DNA from: Pholiota molesta
Lineage: Eukaryota; Basidiomycota; Agaricomycetes; Agaricales; Strophariaceae
NCBI GenBank assembly: GCA_014925825.1
Contig: JACGCK010000022.1
Coordinates: forward strand, 248,001-312,000
Length of the DNA: 64,000 bases
Direction: 5' to 3'
The notes under the pieces are model-generated. The model saw nothing but the letters and a program-made list of their open reading frames with translations. It had not been told where the DNA came from and made no database searches. The position numbers were made by a program, and so were the translations under genes. Below, one piece after another: positions 12,250-25,030 of the stretch (its first letter is position 1; every line of letters starts with the position of its first letter).

Positions 12250-14528
12250 ATGGAGGCTCTACAGTCAGTCAAGCCCGACAGCCCTCTACCGTCCGACTCC
12301 TCGAGCTCGAGCAGCAGCGAACATGCTCATAGCCAGTCGAATATCAAGATAGAAGATGAAATCGCAGTTGAAATAGTTCGCACAAACTCCAAGGCGGATG
12401 TAGAGGCAAATGCTCAAGTCCTAAAACCAAGCATTCCTCCGGATTTCCCTGAAGGGGGTTTACGTGCATGGCTCACAGTTCTTGGCGGGTATGTCATTTC
12501 TACCTTCTCTGTCATCGCCACTGGATCAAACTCATCGCATGTAACAGCACGATGGTTACTTTTTGTACTTTTGGTGTTGTTCAGTCTTTTGGTGTATACC
12601 AAGACTATTATACAGTAAGATCCTTTGTTATCATCGCGACAATTCCTCTGACACTATGAACAGCGAAATTCGCTATCCGAACGCTCTGCCTCAGAGATCA
12701 GTTTGATTGGATCGCTACAAGTTTTCTTTGTGTTCGCAATTGGCCTTCCAGCTGGGCGGCTATTTGATGCCGGATATTTCCACCACTGTCTACTCTCTGG
12801 CTCAGCGATCTACATATTCTCGTATGTCGAATGTCCTTTCTGCCCGCCTTCATGGATGGAGCGCCCGCTGACTGTGCCCCGCAGCATATTCATGTTATCG
12901 CTCGTACAACCGCATCATTACTATCAAAACGTGCTCGCACAGGGAATTGGAATGGGCTTGGGAATGGGACTAATGTTCATCCCTTCATTGACTGTGACCT
13001 CGCACTATTTTCGTGTCAAGAGGTCAATAGCCATGGGATTCGTGATCGCAGGTACTAATCATAGCTCAAGTTCGCATCTCCACGAAACTCGAGGCTGACA
13101 TAAATCACTGTCTATTTTCCAGGCTCAAGCATTGGGGGTGTCGTCTATCCTATTCTGCTCAACAACGTGTTCTCGAGGGCTTCAGGGTTTCCGTGGGGTG
13201 TCAGGTATGTCCGTTCTATATCTGCGTTGAATGAAAGGGTCCAACTTTATTTCATCAGAGCCGTTGCATTCATGGATCTCGGCCTTCTGATCATCGCGAA
13301 CTCCATCATGCGCACTCGCCTCCCACCAAAGAGCGCCAGGGGACGTGATGGTGAAGCCACAATTAGATCAGTCCTAACTGATATTCCGTTCATCATCTAC
13401 GCTGTGGGAGCATTCCTGGTTCGTGTCAGGTTCCACGGTGGACTTTTTTTCATAATCAGGCTGATATCATTCCTTTCGTGACTATCTGTTGCAGGTATTC
13501 TGGGGCGTGTTCGTTCCATGTAAGGCTTCCCTTGCCCTTGATCCTCAATTGTACCTCCTACTCACAGCCTTTCGCAGTCTTCTACCTGCAGCTCTACGCA
13601 GCGCTTCATGGCGTCAATTCCGTATTCACGAAGTACAGTGTGCGTATTTCACACCTCGTTCCCGGGCTGTCTATCCGTTTGACTGTTTGACTTACATTGA
13701 CGGTTTCGACAACTTATATTACGTTACGCAGATCACGGTTATGAACGCCGCGTCTATCTTTGGACGGACCGTGCCCAATTTTGTGGCAGATTACTACGGT
13801 CCGCTGAATGGTGCGTCGCTCCCTCATGGACTCGGGGTGGTGCGCGCCAGGCAGAAAGCTAACGTTATTATTCGTTTTATTTTGCGCAGTTATCATACCA
13901 TCGGGCCTGATTTCCGCGGGCATGATCTTCGGGATGTTTGGGGCCACCAGCGTCGCGGGCGTGACTGCATTTGCGGTGTTCTATGGGTTCTTCACTGGTG
14001 GATGTGCGTGTCTCCGATGATACGCTCTTCTCTGCACACAGTACTGATCTTCCTCTTATCTCGTCGCCTGTAAAGTGATCTCGCTTGTGGCACCTGCTGT
14101 CGGGTCATTTGTGACGCAGCGAGATCAGTCAGACTTAGGGTATGTTCTCGCTCTTGTTTTAAATTTGAGGGTCATTCCTGGCTCATCTCGATCGATTTTG
14201 TTATCTAGAATGCGGATTGGAATCCTGTCGTTCTTGTTGGCTTTTGCTTTACTCACTGGAAATCCATTGGCCGGCGCGCTCCTAACATCTCACCATCTTT
14301 GGCACCGTCCTCTGATCTTCGCCGCTGTACGTTGTCTCCTTTATTCCGCCTGATTCGGGAATGTCGTCATTAGTTTTATGACCCCCGATCTGATTATTAG
14401 AGAAGCAAATACTGACGGATTCTTTTCTTCTTTGCTAGATCTCTGTTTTCTGTGGTGCAGCATGCCACATCTTGATTGGAAGTCGGTATCAAAACGTCGC
14501 GGCAGCACAAAAATATGATTTCCTATAG
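12250..14528 (+). CDS. MFS transporter, monocarboxylate-porter type
   Basis: A predicted plasma-membrane carrier of the fungal monocarboxylate/H+ symporter group; the substrate is not predictable. A Ser-rich cytoplasmic N-terminus of about 75 residues is followed by the group's hallmark PPDFPEGGLRAWLTVLGG before membrane segment 1. Hydrophobic exons follow: TFGVVQSFGVYQDYY, SLIGSLQVFFVFAIGLPAGR, GLGMGLMFIPSLTVTSHYF with the loop KRSIAMGFVIAG, SIGGVVYPILLNNVF, then the second half with FGRTVPNFVADYYGPLN and GMFGATSVAGVTAFAVFYG. The end is RYQNVAAAQKYDFL and TAG at 14526-14528. About ten short introns split it. An upstream in-frame ATG at 12127 is possible, but 12250 gives the usual length of N-terminus. 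No frameshift is needed. Confidence 0.8.
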
Positions 14529-16599
14529 ACAAGAAATAACTTATTGACCACCTACGACCATAACGTATTGACGATCGACTACCATCTACACACTCTCCGC
14601 GCAAATATCGGTCCATCCACTTATGGTCGTTCTTCGACCCTTCTGTGGACTTTACATACGTGGATGCCATATCGGACAATGTTTTGTTTGTTTTGTATAT
14701 CTGCTATCGATAACGGGAGGAGCATGGAAAGCTTTAACCACGTCTCATAGAAAAGAGAAGTTTTATGATACATGTGGAGAGTGGTGCCTGTTGAAGCTTT
14801 ATATGTTTGCAATGTCTGTACTATATTATTCAATCTTCACGATCTGTCCCCCATGTCTGACTTATGATGATAACTGTGAGCTATGTGCGCATGAAAGAGG
14901 GCGACCTTGACGATCAGACGTTCCTGCCCCATGCTCCTTCTTCAAGTGATATCGCCAAGCTCTTACAAAAGAGGCAGGCCCGTTGACTGTCGGAAACGCA
15001 GACCGCAAATCCAATGTTAATTTTAGATGGACATAGACCAGGCATCCAGGGCGTCTATTTCATTATCAGTCAATGCGAATAGTGGAAATTGCGCTGTATG
15101 TTATGCCATAACTTACGACCTCATCCCATAAGGTGCTGCTCTGCTCTGCACTCAGTTAAGTATGAGGCGCCCGTTCCGCTCAGCAGGTGCGGTAATCTGC
15201 TGGATTTCGTGCTACAGTTCAAAAATGTAGAAGCAGATCAGGCGCAGGCGACTACTTACTCAGTACGACTACCCTCAGTCATAACCCCACCACCGATCTG
15301 TGGAAATGCGATTATTGAAATTGTATGTCCGAAACCGAAATTAAAGCATGCGTCATACATATAGATAATATCACAATGAAGGTCGACACCCATTTAAGTT
15401 TTCTATGAAGAGATTCAGAGAAGTCGAATAACAGAACCATCAGTAAAGTAAGAACAGCCATGTATAGCCCACCTTGTCGGGGTTAGACCGCTGGTACAAT
15501 GATACTATGTATTCAGTTCTAAATGATCAAACGTTTCTTCCCACTGAGCTTGAATGAACGTCCGCCGTTCAAATTCCTCCAAGATGCTCTCATACATAGA
15601 TAGGTGTCAAGTTTCGCGCTGAACGCTCTGATAGAAAGCACCGGCCGAATCCGAACGCTACTTAATACTTTCGTCATGAATGTCATACACGCGGCTGCGT
15701 GTGTACTTTCCCTCGAAATTGCGTCGGCCTTTTTCCAAAAATTTGCGGGGTGCGATTGCGATGTATGAAGTGTGGCGTTTCCGAAAGTCTGTTTTGGGGC
15801 TGAAAGGTTGCTGCGCACAATGATATACTATGTCTGTCTCGGACTCGGACATAATCGCATCTCCCAAGTTCAATGAGGAAAGTACATACCTTGTTGTCTG
15901 GATTTCTTCCTCGTTCTACCTTTTTTTTAATAGAAAAAAATAGACTGCTACGCTTCGTGAGAGTGCAAGTAATAATGGATTTAGGTTGGAGATCCACGAG
16001 ATTGATGGGTTGTGGAGTAGCGAAGTGTGGACTGGTTTGCACCAAGTTTTGACCATTCGCACTACGCACCGCCGATGCCCATTTCTCATGGTAAAATAGA
16101 ACCATCCAATTTTCATACCCGGGCTTGACCTAGAAACTTTTTGCCTCGCACTCTGCACTTATGTCATTGCGTGAGTCCAACGTTCCACGCACCCTCCGTC
16201 TTCTGATGGCGACACACGCGTCGCGTGGTAATTGACGCGCTTGTCACGTGCTGTCAACACATTCTGGGCATGGGACACTCCACGATGTTCATTGTTGACT
16301 ATCTCTTTCTATCCCCTTTCAAAGAGATATCTACTTCTTTAAATCATTAACGTAGGCTCGTGACCAGCCGTTACCTTTCGAACTCCGAGAGCATCTCCAG
16401 GTAACGGCTGGGAGCTACGGTTCACTTTTTACCGAGTCACGGTTTGTCACGCGGGACTTAGAGATATTTCGTTGAGATCAATGATACTCAGTGTCTCTCT
16501 ACCGCATCCACCCTATTCCTCGCCGCTTTCATCACTTGAGCTATCCATATGCACCTCGAAATACGACTGTGAAGGCAGGTTTACTTGATATACACATCA
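14529..16599. other. Intergenic with a hairpin, no gene recognised
   Basis: No frame longer than about 140 codons and no recognisable domain. Short minus-strand frames at 15.5-16.1 kb have no family resemblance. The last 400 bases before the bHLH remnant contain a 13-bp perfect inverted repeat and several CACGTG/ACGCGT-like palindromes, suggesting an old promoter. Confidence 0.45.
16364..16411. repeat. 13-bp perfect inverted repeat
   Basis: CCAGCCGTTACCT at 16364-16376 is mirrored exactly by AGGTAACGGCTGG at 16399-16411 with a 22-nt spacer. It could form a hairpin or be a paired binding site. It lies about 190 nt upstream of the bHLH remnant. Confidence 0.7.
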
Positions 16600-17190
16600 A
16601 AGTTGCCCTCAGCCAAGCCACACAACCATCAAGCACCGATATCGCACGAACCTGAACGCCCGCATCCGGAGCCTGCGCTGCGCGTACTGGAGGACAGGGA
16701 GGGCGGCAACGGTAAGAACATCAAGAAGAACGTCAAGGGCAGCGTCCTCGTCAAAGGCGTTGGCGGCGGATGACGGCTCGGTCGACATCATCGACTAGCG
16801 TAAATTTGTCGATGGCGTCGAGGTGGCCCAGAAGTGCAGCGAGGCAAATGTACTGGGCAAAGCTGTCGAGATCCGTCTGGCTTCGGCCTGCTTCCTATCA
16901 CTTCAGAGCACGAAGAGCACAGTTCTACCGGCAGCTCTCGAACAGCGACATGGCGCGTATCGGCCGCGAGAGCATGCTACCGGACGGCCTCGACCAGTAG
17001 CCAGACGAGGAATACACCAGCGCCCAGCACCCGCCGCCGCGCCTCGTCAGCGCCGCTACAGCAACTACGTCCCTGCTTGGCAAGCGCGAGGTATCGCCGC
17101 ACCCATCGTTCGAAGAACCGACCTTCAACCGACCTTCCACCGCGTCGCAGAGCACTTCTGGCTGGTTCAAACACTCAAAATAGGCAGTAA
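16600..17190 (+). pseudogene. Remnant of a bHLH (SREBP-like) transcription factor gene
   Basis: One frame near 16615 gives HRYRTNLNARIRSLR, the basic region and helix 1 of fungal bHLH factors. A second frame continues ALRVLEDREGGNGK and KNVKGSVLVKGV, the long loop typical of the basidiomycete proteins. A third resumes with FVDGVEVAQKCSEANVLGKA, helix 2. At the family's VDIIDER position the sequence reads VDIID-TAG-R (TAG at 16796-16798), a base substitution rather than an indel. The downstream part is Arg/Pro/Ser-rich and hops frames. The transcription start and the C-terminal half are not recognisable. I read it as a dead copy of a bHLH gene that probably exists intact elsewhere. Confidence 0.65.
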
Positions 17191-17927
17191 TATGTATGAC
17201 TAGAATGAATAAATTTTTTATTCGGATGTATCTTAATGACTAGGCTATGGTAAGGCTGTAACAACGAAGAACCATTGAGGAATGAGCGATGTGGAAGGAA
17301 TTGAGAGTGTTTTGGCGAAGCGACGACGCGCAAAACACGTTTTTTTTCTAAGTCCTTTGTCACGCAGGGGGGGGTCGGTTAAAATGCGTCCGTTGCTCCC
17401 AGTCCTTGGGTGGTGATCCTCCTTTTCAACTTCCGCTTGATGTTTGACACAACAACATTGCCACAACACGGGACAAACAACGAGCTCCCCGGATCACCAC
17501 CCAAGGACTGGTCGCGAGTCTATCATTAACGTTGCACCTACAGAGCACCCACGTGGCGAATATCCTAATTCATTTTTTATTTCCGACTTCTCGACGAAAG
17601 TAAACAAAACGACGGTCTGCTGGATTCCTACGCCGGACAGGCATCACGGCCGCCCATCCTGCCTTCGCGAGCACATGTGGATCAACCATGCACTTTACCT
17701 CACTTTACCCTGGAATATAGGAAGCGGACAATACATAGACCACGTTCGTTACTCATCTGTCTTGAGAGCCGACTTCGCGAAGTACTTGCAGATGACCGCC
17801 AGAGGCTGCTGACCTGCTCATGGACAACGATCTTCGTGGCGGGCCGTAGCCACTATCAAAACATAAGACCACGCTGAACGCTACCTATTCTTTGACACCC
17901 TTTGAGGCGAACTCTGACTTTGGGGTT
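17191..17927. other. Upstream region of the GH92 gene
   Basis: About 740 bases without a supported gene. It contains the 21-bp inverted repeat described separately and probably the GH92 promoter. Frames here are short and have no domain. Confidence 0.45.
17399..17511. repeat. 21-bp perfect inverted repeat
   Basis: CCAGTCCTTGGGTGGTGATCC at 17399-17419 is exactly mirrored at 17491-17511 after a 71-nt spacer. The match stops abruptly on both sides. It could be the termini of a tiny non-autonomous element, or a hairpin upstream of the GH92 gene. Confidence 0.75.
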
Positions 17928-17930
17928 ATG

Positions 17931-20900
17931 ATGCGCTTGCAAGCTGTCTCATTGTTGGCTACCATTATTCTTTATTCTGGACAAGGTGTCAATGCTGCAA
18001 CGAACCTCACTTCGCTCGTGAATCTCTTTATTGGAACAGCGTCCGGTGCCAATGGTGGGAGCGGCGGAAATGCATTTCCTGGTACGTCTCTTTAGAAGAT
18101 TCATAACATGAGAAGTAGTAACAGTTGACTCATATACTTTGCCAGGTGCGGCCGTTCCACATGCAATGGCAAAAGTGGATACTCGCTTTACTCCACAAGA
18201 AGTAGCTGGAACATTCTGAAATCTGATTCTACAGGTTGGGATCGATGTGAACACTACGCCTCGTCAAGCAGGTTACGTTTCGGATGATTCGCCCATCACA
18301 GGCATCTCTCTTATGCATGATGAAGGCACTGGAGGAAATACAGCTGGCGGCTACGGAATATTCCCACTTTTCCCTCTTGGGAATTGCACTTTTACATCTT
18401 GCCCAGTTTCCTTGCAAGCAAGAAGTACTCTGCGTCAGTTTGGGAGCGCTTCAGACTGTAAGCTTTGATGTCTTCAAAACCCATTCTTGTATTCCGACCA
18501 CTCTCGCTCTCTGAACTCCCGTACATATAGCCGCTTCGCCTGGTTATTTTAGCACGACCCTCGTCTCTGGCATTGAAATTGAGGCTACTTCCACACGTCG
18601 CGCCGGGCTCATTCGATTCACCTTTCCCGCTTTTACTACACCGACCACTAATCACATCGTAGTGGATCTCACCAATGACTTGCAGCGCTCCTTTCAAGGA
18701 GGATCTATCTCTATATCACCCAATTCGCGCATCATGTTAAGTGGAACATTTCTCCAAGTACGTTAAGCTGCGTTGATTATTTTCTATATACTCAACCCTG
18801 TATGTTCCTAGAGCTACGGCACTGCCAATTACACTGCATATGCATGTTATGACTTTGTCAATCCCTCCCAGCCTAACGCGACGCAACTTACCCAGTTCGG
18901 AACGTACCAATCAACATCACCCTCTTCTCCCACCACGATTGCTATAACTCCATTGAACACCTCGCTCTCGTATCCTTTTTCGGGCAGCACTAATCCCATT
19001 CAAGCCGGTGCTCTATTAGCTTTTAGTGCTCCAGCCGGATCTGCTTCTTCGTTCTCGTCAACTGTCACTGCACGCTTTGGAATATCGTTCATCAGTGCTG
19101 CGCAAGCTTGTCTCAACGCTGAAGCAGAGGTGCCGACGTGGGACTGGGATGTCGTCCAAGAGGCCTCGCGAGAGAAATGGGAAAATGTACTTGAACGAGT
19201 TGTGCTGCCGAACTTGGAGAATGAGGATGAAACTGTCGTGCAACTACTTTATTCATCGGTAAGTCAACGCAATGCAGAGCCATGAATGTTAATTTATTTT
19301 TTTCGGTTATTTGATTAGCTTTATCGGTCGTCCCTAGTTCCTGCCAACATGACAGATGAAAATCCATATTGGAGCTCTCCATATCCGTTTTACGATGCTA
19401 TGTTCTGGTATGCCTCCATTTCTTGGGTTCCCTTGTTTTGCGTTTAAATTGAGGCCTTGCAGCTCATGGGATGTCTTCCGCACCGTGCATCCTCTTCTTT
19501 CCATCACCTCACCATTGGAATGGGCGGAGATAGTCAATGCATATGTAGATGGATGGCGTCACACAGGTGAGCGTTCGTTAGTGCTATTCATTCGATCAAT
19601 GTTCTGAAAGGGCTTGTAGGTTACATCCCCGAATGTCGTGCAAACACAAAGGCGTAAGCTCCTTTCAATCCCGTTCTTCAACAAGAACTAAAACGGATGT
19701 ATAACACCAGTGGATATGTTCAAGGAGGATCTGACGGCATGCCTATTCTTGGGGATTTTGCGACCAAATACTCTGCACATGCTTCAACCCTTGGCGTGCC
19801 TGTTGACGATCTGTATCAGGCATTAGTTGATACAGCGGAGAATACAGTGCGTTTACTCTTGAAGCCCGCTCTATTTCATATCTAGTTATTAACAATGCGT
19901 GTTTTCCTTCTCATCAAAGCCACCTAACTGGTACATGGGTAAGGAGGGATTGAATGTTTCGTCTACATGAACACACTTTAATCTCTGAGTTTGCCTTGAT
20001 AGTTGGTCGACAGAACACTGCGTGGAAGACCTTTGGCTACATCCCCACTGACTGGGTGGACCCATCCGGCTCCACAGGTCTACCTACCCGCGAGGCATCT
20101 CGTGCTCTCGAGGTGAGCGCTTTCATTTCATCTCTTGTTTCAGCTTTTTAAACCCTGAACAGTACGCACTGGGTGATTTTGCCGTTCGCCAAGCTGCTAT
20201 TGCCCTTGGAAAATCACCAGCAGATATCGCCAAATACGCGAATCGATCAATGAACTTCGTAAATCATTGGGATCCTACAGTTTCCAGTGATGGATTTACT
20301 GGGTTTTCCCAGCGCAGATATGCAGTGAGTTATGACCCCTTTCTACTATTCGAGAACATATTGATAGCCTTTTTTTTTGCGGTCCAGAACGGGACTTTCG
20401 CATTTAGCCCACCGGATGCTTGCTCTCCTGTTGATCCGACTCCGCACTCTTGCGCTCGAGGAACCGACAACAATGTTGGGTTTTACGAATGTAACGTCGA
20501 TTTTCCTCTTCTCGAGCGGTCGCTGAGATTGCAGCACGACTAGCATCCTCATGGGAGATGAGCTTCTTCGTGCCTCATTCAATGTCGACCATCATCGAAC
20601 TTATGGGGGGAGACGCGACATTTATCAACAGGACGTAAGTGCTGAACACCGACATCGGGTTTCATACCCATTGAACTTCTTTACTGACTCATTTGCAGCG
20701 ATCATTATTTTTCGAAGGGATATTTCCAGGCAGGAAATGAACCATCCTTCGAGATGCCCTGGATATACCACTATGCCAATCGCCCGGATCTCAGTGCCCT
20801 GCGAGTGAGACAAATTGTGTACCAGGATTTCAACACTGGTGTCGGAGGGTGAGTTATCCTACTAATTATTTTTTCAGATTTGTAACTTCTTTGCCCATAG

Positions 20901-21300
20901 AATACCAGGCAATGACGACTCGGGCGCAATGGCCGCTCTTTTGGTGTTCCATCTCTTGGGCCTTTATCCAGTCCCTTCTTCCCGGCAGCTTCTTATTGGG
21001 ACCCCTTTCGTCTCCTCCTATACTATTCACAACCAGCTCCTTAACACTGATACCACGGTCACTGTACAAGGCTTCGACCCCACAACCTTGGTTCAGACAC
21101 CGCCTTCGGGTAGTCGAATCTACGTCCAGAGCGTCACTATAAATGGAGTCGAAAGCAATACCATATGCTGGATCGACTGGGATGATATTGTAGGTGGCGG
21201 TCAGATTGTGATTGAGGTTGGCTCCAACCCAACCGCTAGTGGCTGTGGATCTGCGCCAAATGCAAGGCCGGATTCGTTGGCAAGTGGTGGATTCAACTGA
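17931..21300 (+). CDS. Secreted GH92 alpha-mannosidase
   Basis: GH92 enzymes are calcium-dependent exo-alpha-mannosidases that trim mannans or N-glycans. The N-terminus has a signal peptide of about 22 residues (MRLQAVSLLATIILYSGQGV). The family opening follows, VNLFIGTASGANGGSGG with NAFPG and AAVPHAMAKVG. Further blocks are GISLMHDEGTGG, RSTLRQFGSAS, AYACYDFVNPS, YPFYDAMFCSWDVFRTVHPL, ADIAKYANRSMNFVNHWDP, SSWEMSFFVPHSMSTII, GYFQAGNEPSFEMPWIYHYA, and GNDDSGAMAALLVFHLLGLY. The tail is beta-rich and ends at TGA 21298-21300. More than ten introns are needed and all join in frame, so the gene looks intact at about 800 residues. An ATG three bases upstream is also possible. It probably feeds on plant or fungal mannans outside the cell. 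Confidence 0.88.
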
Positions 21301-21872
21301 TCGTAGAAGAATGGAGCCTGTTTTCTATTTATCCAGACACTTTTTTGTGCATAATAACAATTCGTGATCACTATGCAATCTATCTTCACAGCCAAAAATT
21401 TAATCAAGATACTGCCAGATTTGGCAGCTTTGCCAAGCGATTTATGGGCGCTTATTTGGATGAGTCGCGCGGAATGTCCTTGCAAGGCTGATTTAAAATG
21501 TTTAAAGATGCATATATTATATAACTCTTCTTATCAGTTAAGACCTTGTTTCCAATACATGCCAAGCATTCAAGGGACCTTTCACCAAATGACAACATAA
21601 AATATCACAATGTTCGTCTTCATCACTTTTCAAGAGCGATTTTTAGAAGTTTGGGAGTTGAGAACGTTGAGAGCTAGCATAGTCACTAGTCACTGGTGTA
21701 GCTCAGATTATAGCCTTCAAATCTTCAAGCTTCAAGCTCCACTGTCAGTCAGTGAGAAGAATTATCTTATGAAGTGTCTATTCGTACAAAGTAAATCTTC
21801 ATACCTAATATTTCAACATAACCCGACATTTTTCTTCACCTCTTCCAACACAATCATAAACTGCTTGTCTTG
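21301..21872. other. Intergenic between convergent genes
   Basis: AT-rich spacer between the GH92 stop and the end of the minus-strand membrane-protein gene. No coding signal. Confidence 0.5.
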
Positions 21873-22294
21873 TTACTGCTTCAATATCTCATCTCTAGGG
21901 CTTGGTTCAACAATCTCCCCGGCTTCTGTTACAGCTGGCGATGAGAGACTTGCGGGAGGCGCTCCTCCACGCACAACATTCGCGATAGCCGACGCAAGCT
22001 CGTGGACGGGTATCCCCAGCGCCTGTGCGAGACCATTCATGTGAGCCTCTATGATAGCATTCCGTGGTTGTTCCTCATCTGTCTGTCCTGCCTGAACATG
22101 CACTCGGTTCAGCAGCGTTCGTGCAAAAGACGTGCGACTCCACAATCCATCAATCTCCTGTTTGGATTCTCCAAGACGATAGGAATAGTAGGCGCATAAA
22201 GTGTAGTCAGGCCAATCAGTATAGAGATCAAGCGGCTGAGTCGGGTGGGAGACGATGGCACAGTGCGGCGGAGGCTGGAAGATGATGAAGGCAT
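21873..22294 (-). CDS. Small single-pass membrane protein, family unknown (copy 1)
   Basis: A short Ser/Thr-rich N-terminus (MPSSSSSLRRTVPSSPT) is followed by one hydrophobic segment, LSRLISILIGLTTL, a juxtamembrane YYSYRLG, and a tail with the conserved block GLAQALGIPVHELASAIANV and APPASLSS. A homologue at 27039-27750 keeps the membrane segment, YYSYR and the same block (ALGMPSHDLASAIAGAVR). The frame changes by one base near 22199, inside a run of three T/A; one more base joins the halves. No enzyme motif is visible. It is next to a dehydrogenase gene, as is its paralogue, so the two families may work together or simply have been duplicated together. Confidence 0.6.
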
Positions 22295-23270
22295 GTTAGT
22301 TTACACCGCCAGTAAGGGCTTCGAACCAGGCTCCAGATGAAGTGTTTGCTGAGCTGAAACAGGATGAGGATTTTATCACCAACGACAAATGATAGATGGC
22401 AGACGATAGCAGGGGAGTGTAACATGAGATATGTTGAAAAGAATTGGAAGAAAGTTGTTACATCAATATTCTATAAAAATAGTACGACTCGAGAATCAAC
22501 TTGCCATGTTCGTATCACGTGGCCCTGCCAGTGTCGCGACGCCTGCGCGACGCAATCATAGCCCAGGCGCCAAGCTGCATTCGTAGATACACCTACGAAA
22601 GACTTTACGCGTGTACGCGTTTAAACTGCTTGGTTTTATGCGATGCAAGGAATCCAACGCTTTACAGCAAGTTCCAGTTTTGAGTCCGAGTCTACAAGAA
22701 AAGCCACTCGAGACAAACTCGAGATTTTTCAAATGAAGTAGAGATAGTCGATATAATCAAGATATAGCTGCAACATCCGTCCGCTATCGAGAGCACAGCA
22801 GCCTGTCAAACCCTTGCTGATTACAACACTGCAACGGTCAACGTATGAAACTCATGCGGCTTGCCGATCAAACGCGTACGCGGTCGGCAATACATATCAC
22901 AGGCAGCGCACCATGCTGCTCAAACACAACAGAGTCGGCGACCACAACACATAGTACGTCGACTGTGATTCGCGAGTCCATGTACATGCAATTCGCCCGA
23001 CATTTATGTTCGGCTCAAGTCAAAGGCGTGTAACCTCGTGTAACATACGGCGCCGTAGGCTCAGTCGTAGGCCGACGCTGTGCAACGGCTCCCAGGCGTT
23101 TATCACCTGAATTCTATAGTCTGCTACGGGGAATCTTTATCCAGGCACAGCTGCACGCGGGTTGCGGTTGGTCGCACTGTCAACTTGCGCGTATAAAAGG
23201 GAAGGAGTCACTTTCTGCGCTTCGATTTCACATTCACGCTCTTAGAGTTTCTCACTGCTCAGCAATCACA
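22295..23270. other. Divergent promoter region with TATA box
   Basis: About 1 kb separates two divergently transcribed genes. A TATA box, TATAAAAG, at about 23191-23198 sits about 75 nt upstream of the dehydrogenase start. The palindrome-rich stretch ACGCGTGTACGCGT at 22607-22620 is a possible regulator site. No gene seen. Confidence 0.5.
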
Positions 23271-24546
23271 ATGGGACTCGTACACTCATTTTATACCGAA
23301 AGCTTCCCGCCCAAAAGCAAATTTCTCACTCAAAATATCCCGGATCTGTCGGGGAAGGTCATCATAGTAACAGGCGGCAATGCGGGTGAGGATTCATTCT
23401 ATGAATGTCGACGAGCTGTCTGACTGCTTTTTGAGGTATCGGAAAGGAAACAGCGAAGGTGAGAGCTGGGATGTCACTGGGTGGAAAGCATGCATCTAAT
23501 ACAACATTTTCAATAGGCACTCTTAGCACGCAATGCGAAAGTCTACATTGCCGCCCGAAACCCTGACAAAGTTGATAAAACTATTAAAGAGCTGGCGAAG
23601 GAGACCGGCAAAGAAGCTTTGTTCTTGAAGGTGGATCTTTCCGACCTGAAATCCATCAAAACGCTGTGGAAGAATTTAGCACCAAGGAGAAGGAGGTTCA
23701 CGTCCTCTTCAATAACGCGTTAGTGACTTCCTTGATAACACTATGAAAAATCTCACCTTCCGCAGTGGTGTTATGGTACCCCCCATCGACCAGCTAACAG
23801 CCCAAGGATACGATCTCCAATTCGGGACCAACGTACTAGGCCATTTCTATTTCACGAAACTCCTCATGCCTGTGTTGCTTGCCGGTGCCAAATCCAGTCC
23901 GGATGGCAAGGCGCGCGTTGTAAATAACTCCTCCTCGTTATACCTGCTCGCCAATAAGATCGACTTCAACACCCTGGGAGATACCGCTGCTAGAAAGAAA
24001 AAGGGGCAGGAGATGCTATACTGCCAGAGTAAATTGGTACATATCTTATCTTGCCCCCTTTTGAGAGTCAACAAAATGAGCGCTAATTACGGATATTGTT
24101 TTAGGGGAATATAGTGATCGCCAACGAGTTTGCGAGAAGATACGGCGATCAAGGGATTGTGTCACTTCGCTAAACCCAGGCAACATCAAATCTGAGCTTC
24201 AACGTCATCTGGGGGGAGTGCAATATTTTTTCTGGTATGTGCATATAAATATACGCTGCTCTCGCAGACAATTTGAAGAACGGTTCTTGTTGCTCAGAAT
24301 ATGGTCCTCTGGGAACGCCGTACGGCGCTCTTACTCAGCTATGGGCCGGAACATCACCCGAAGGCGCGGATTTGAATGGCAAAGTAAGTCGCCATTATCG
24401 CTCTACGATTCCAATGTTTTGTTGATAGGCTTGCATAGTATCTTATTCCATGGGCACGTGTCAGTGCCGCTAACAAAGTCGCCAAAGATCCCAAACTTGC
24501 AGGAGATTTGTGGAAGTGGTTGGAAGAACAAACAGAGAAGATTTAA
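23271..24546 (+). CDS. Short-chain dehydrogenase/reductase, retinol-dehydrogenase-like (copy 1)
   Basis: An NAD(P)-dependent oxidoreductase of the SDR superfamily; the substrate is unknown. It starts [18 protein letters not shown], then the Rossmann motif [11 protein letters not shown] continuing after an intron as [19 protein letters not shown], a DLSDLKSIK strand, LFNNA, the serine region RVVNNSSS, and the catalytic tyrosine-lysine pair in [19 protein letters not shown] and [11 protein letters not shown] complete it. Single-base frameshifts occur near 23660 (AAAAC where AAAAAC keeps frame) and 24163 (GTCAC where GTCCAC keeps frame). The paralogue at 25031-26337 is intact at these exact places but broken at others, which favours sequence errors. 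Five introns or more. Confidence 0.8.
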
Positions 24547-25030
24547 ACCCCTGATAGAGATTCTTCTTCCGGACACTTCTTGCTTAGATTAGCCCAGCTG
24601 ATACCCACTCGACCCTATGCTGTTGTTTATTACTTAACTTTATATTAATCCAGAGATAGAAGCGATGCAAAAGTATCTTGTCAGTGGCACGGTATGCCTG
24701 CGCCCTCGTCTTCCACCAGACAGCCACTTGAATTCTATATAATCTCTATATCGATAGGCCTGCAGATTGCTATGCACCTAATACTCCTAAGTATCAACTT
24801 TAGACTTGGAGTTTCGAAGATTTGATCCGAACAGTTGATACGTGTCTACAGGCTTGTGCAAATCAGATATCGAGAATAGACGACTCTGAGACTGCAAATT
24901 TGTTTTATAGCATAGGGTGCCTTCAATGTGTCGAGAAGGATCCAGAGATTACAGATTAAGTAGGTAAGAAAAAAAGGGCATGAAATCGCAGAGGCGAACC
25001 TAAGCGCGACGTCTCCGAGAAGGTGAATAT
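24547..25030. other. Spacer between the two convergent dehydrogenases
   Basis: About 480 bases with no coding signal. The two paralogous dehydrogenase genes point toward each other across it, so it holds both 3' ends. Confidence 0.5.
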
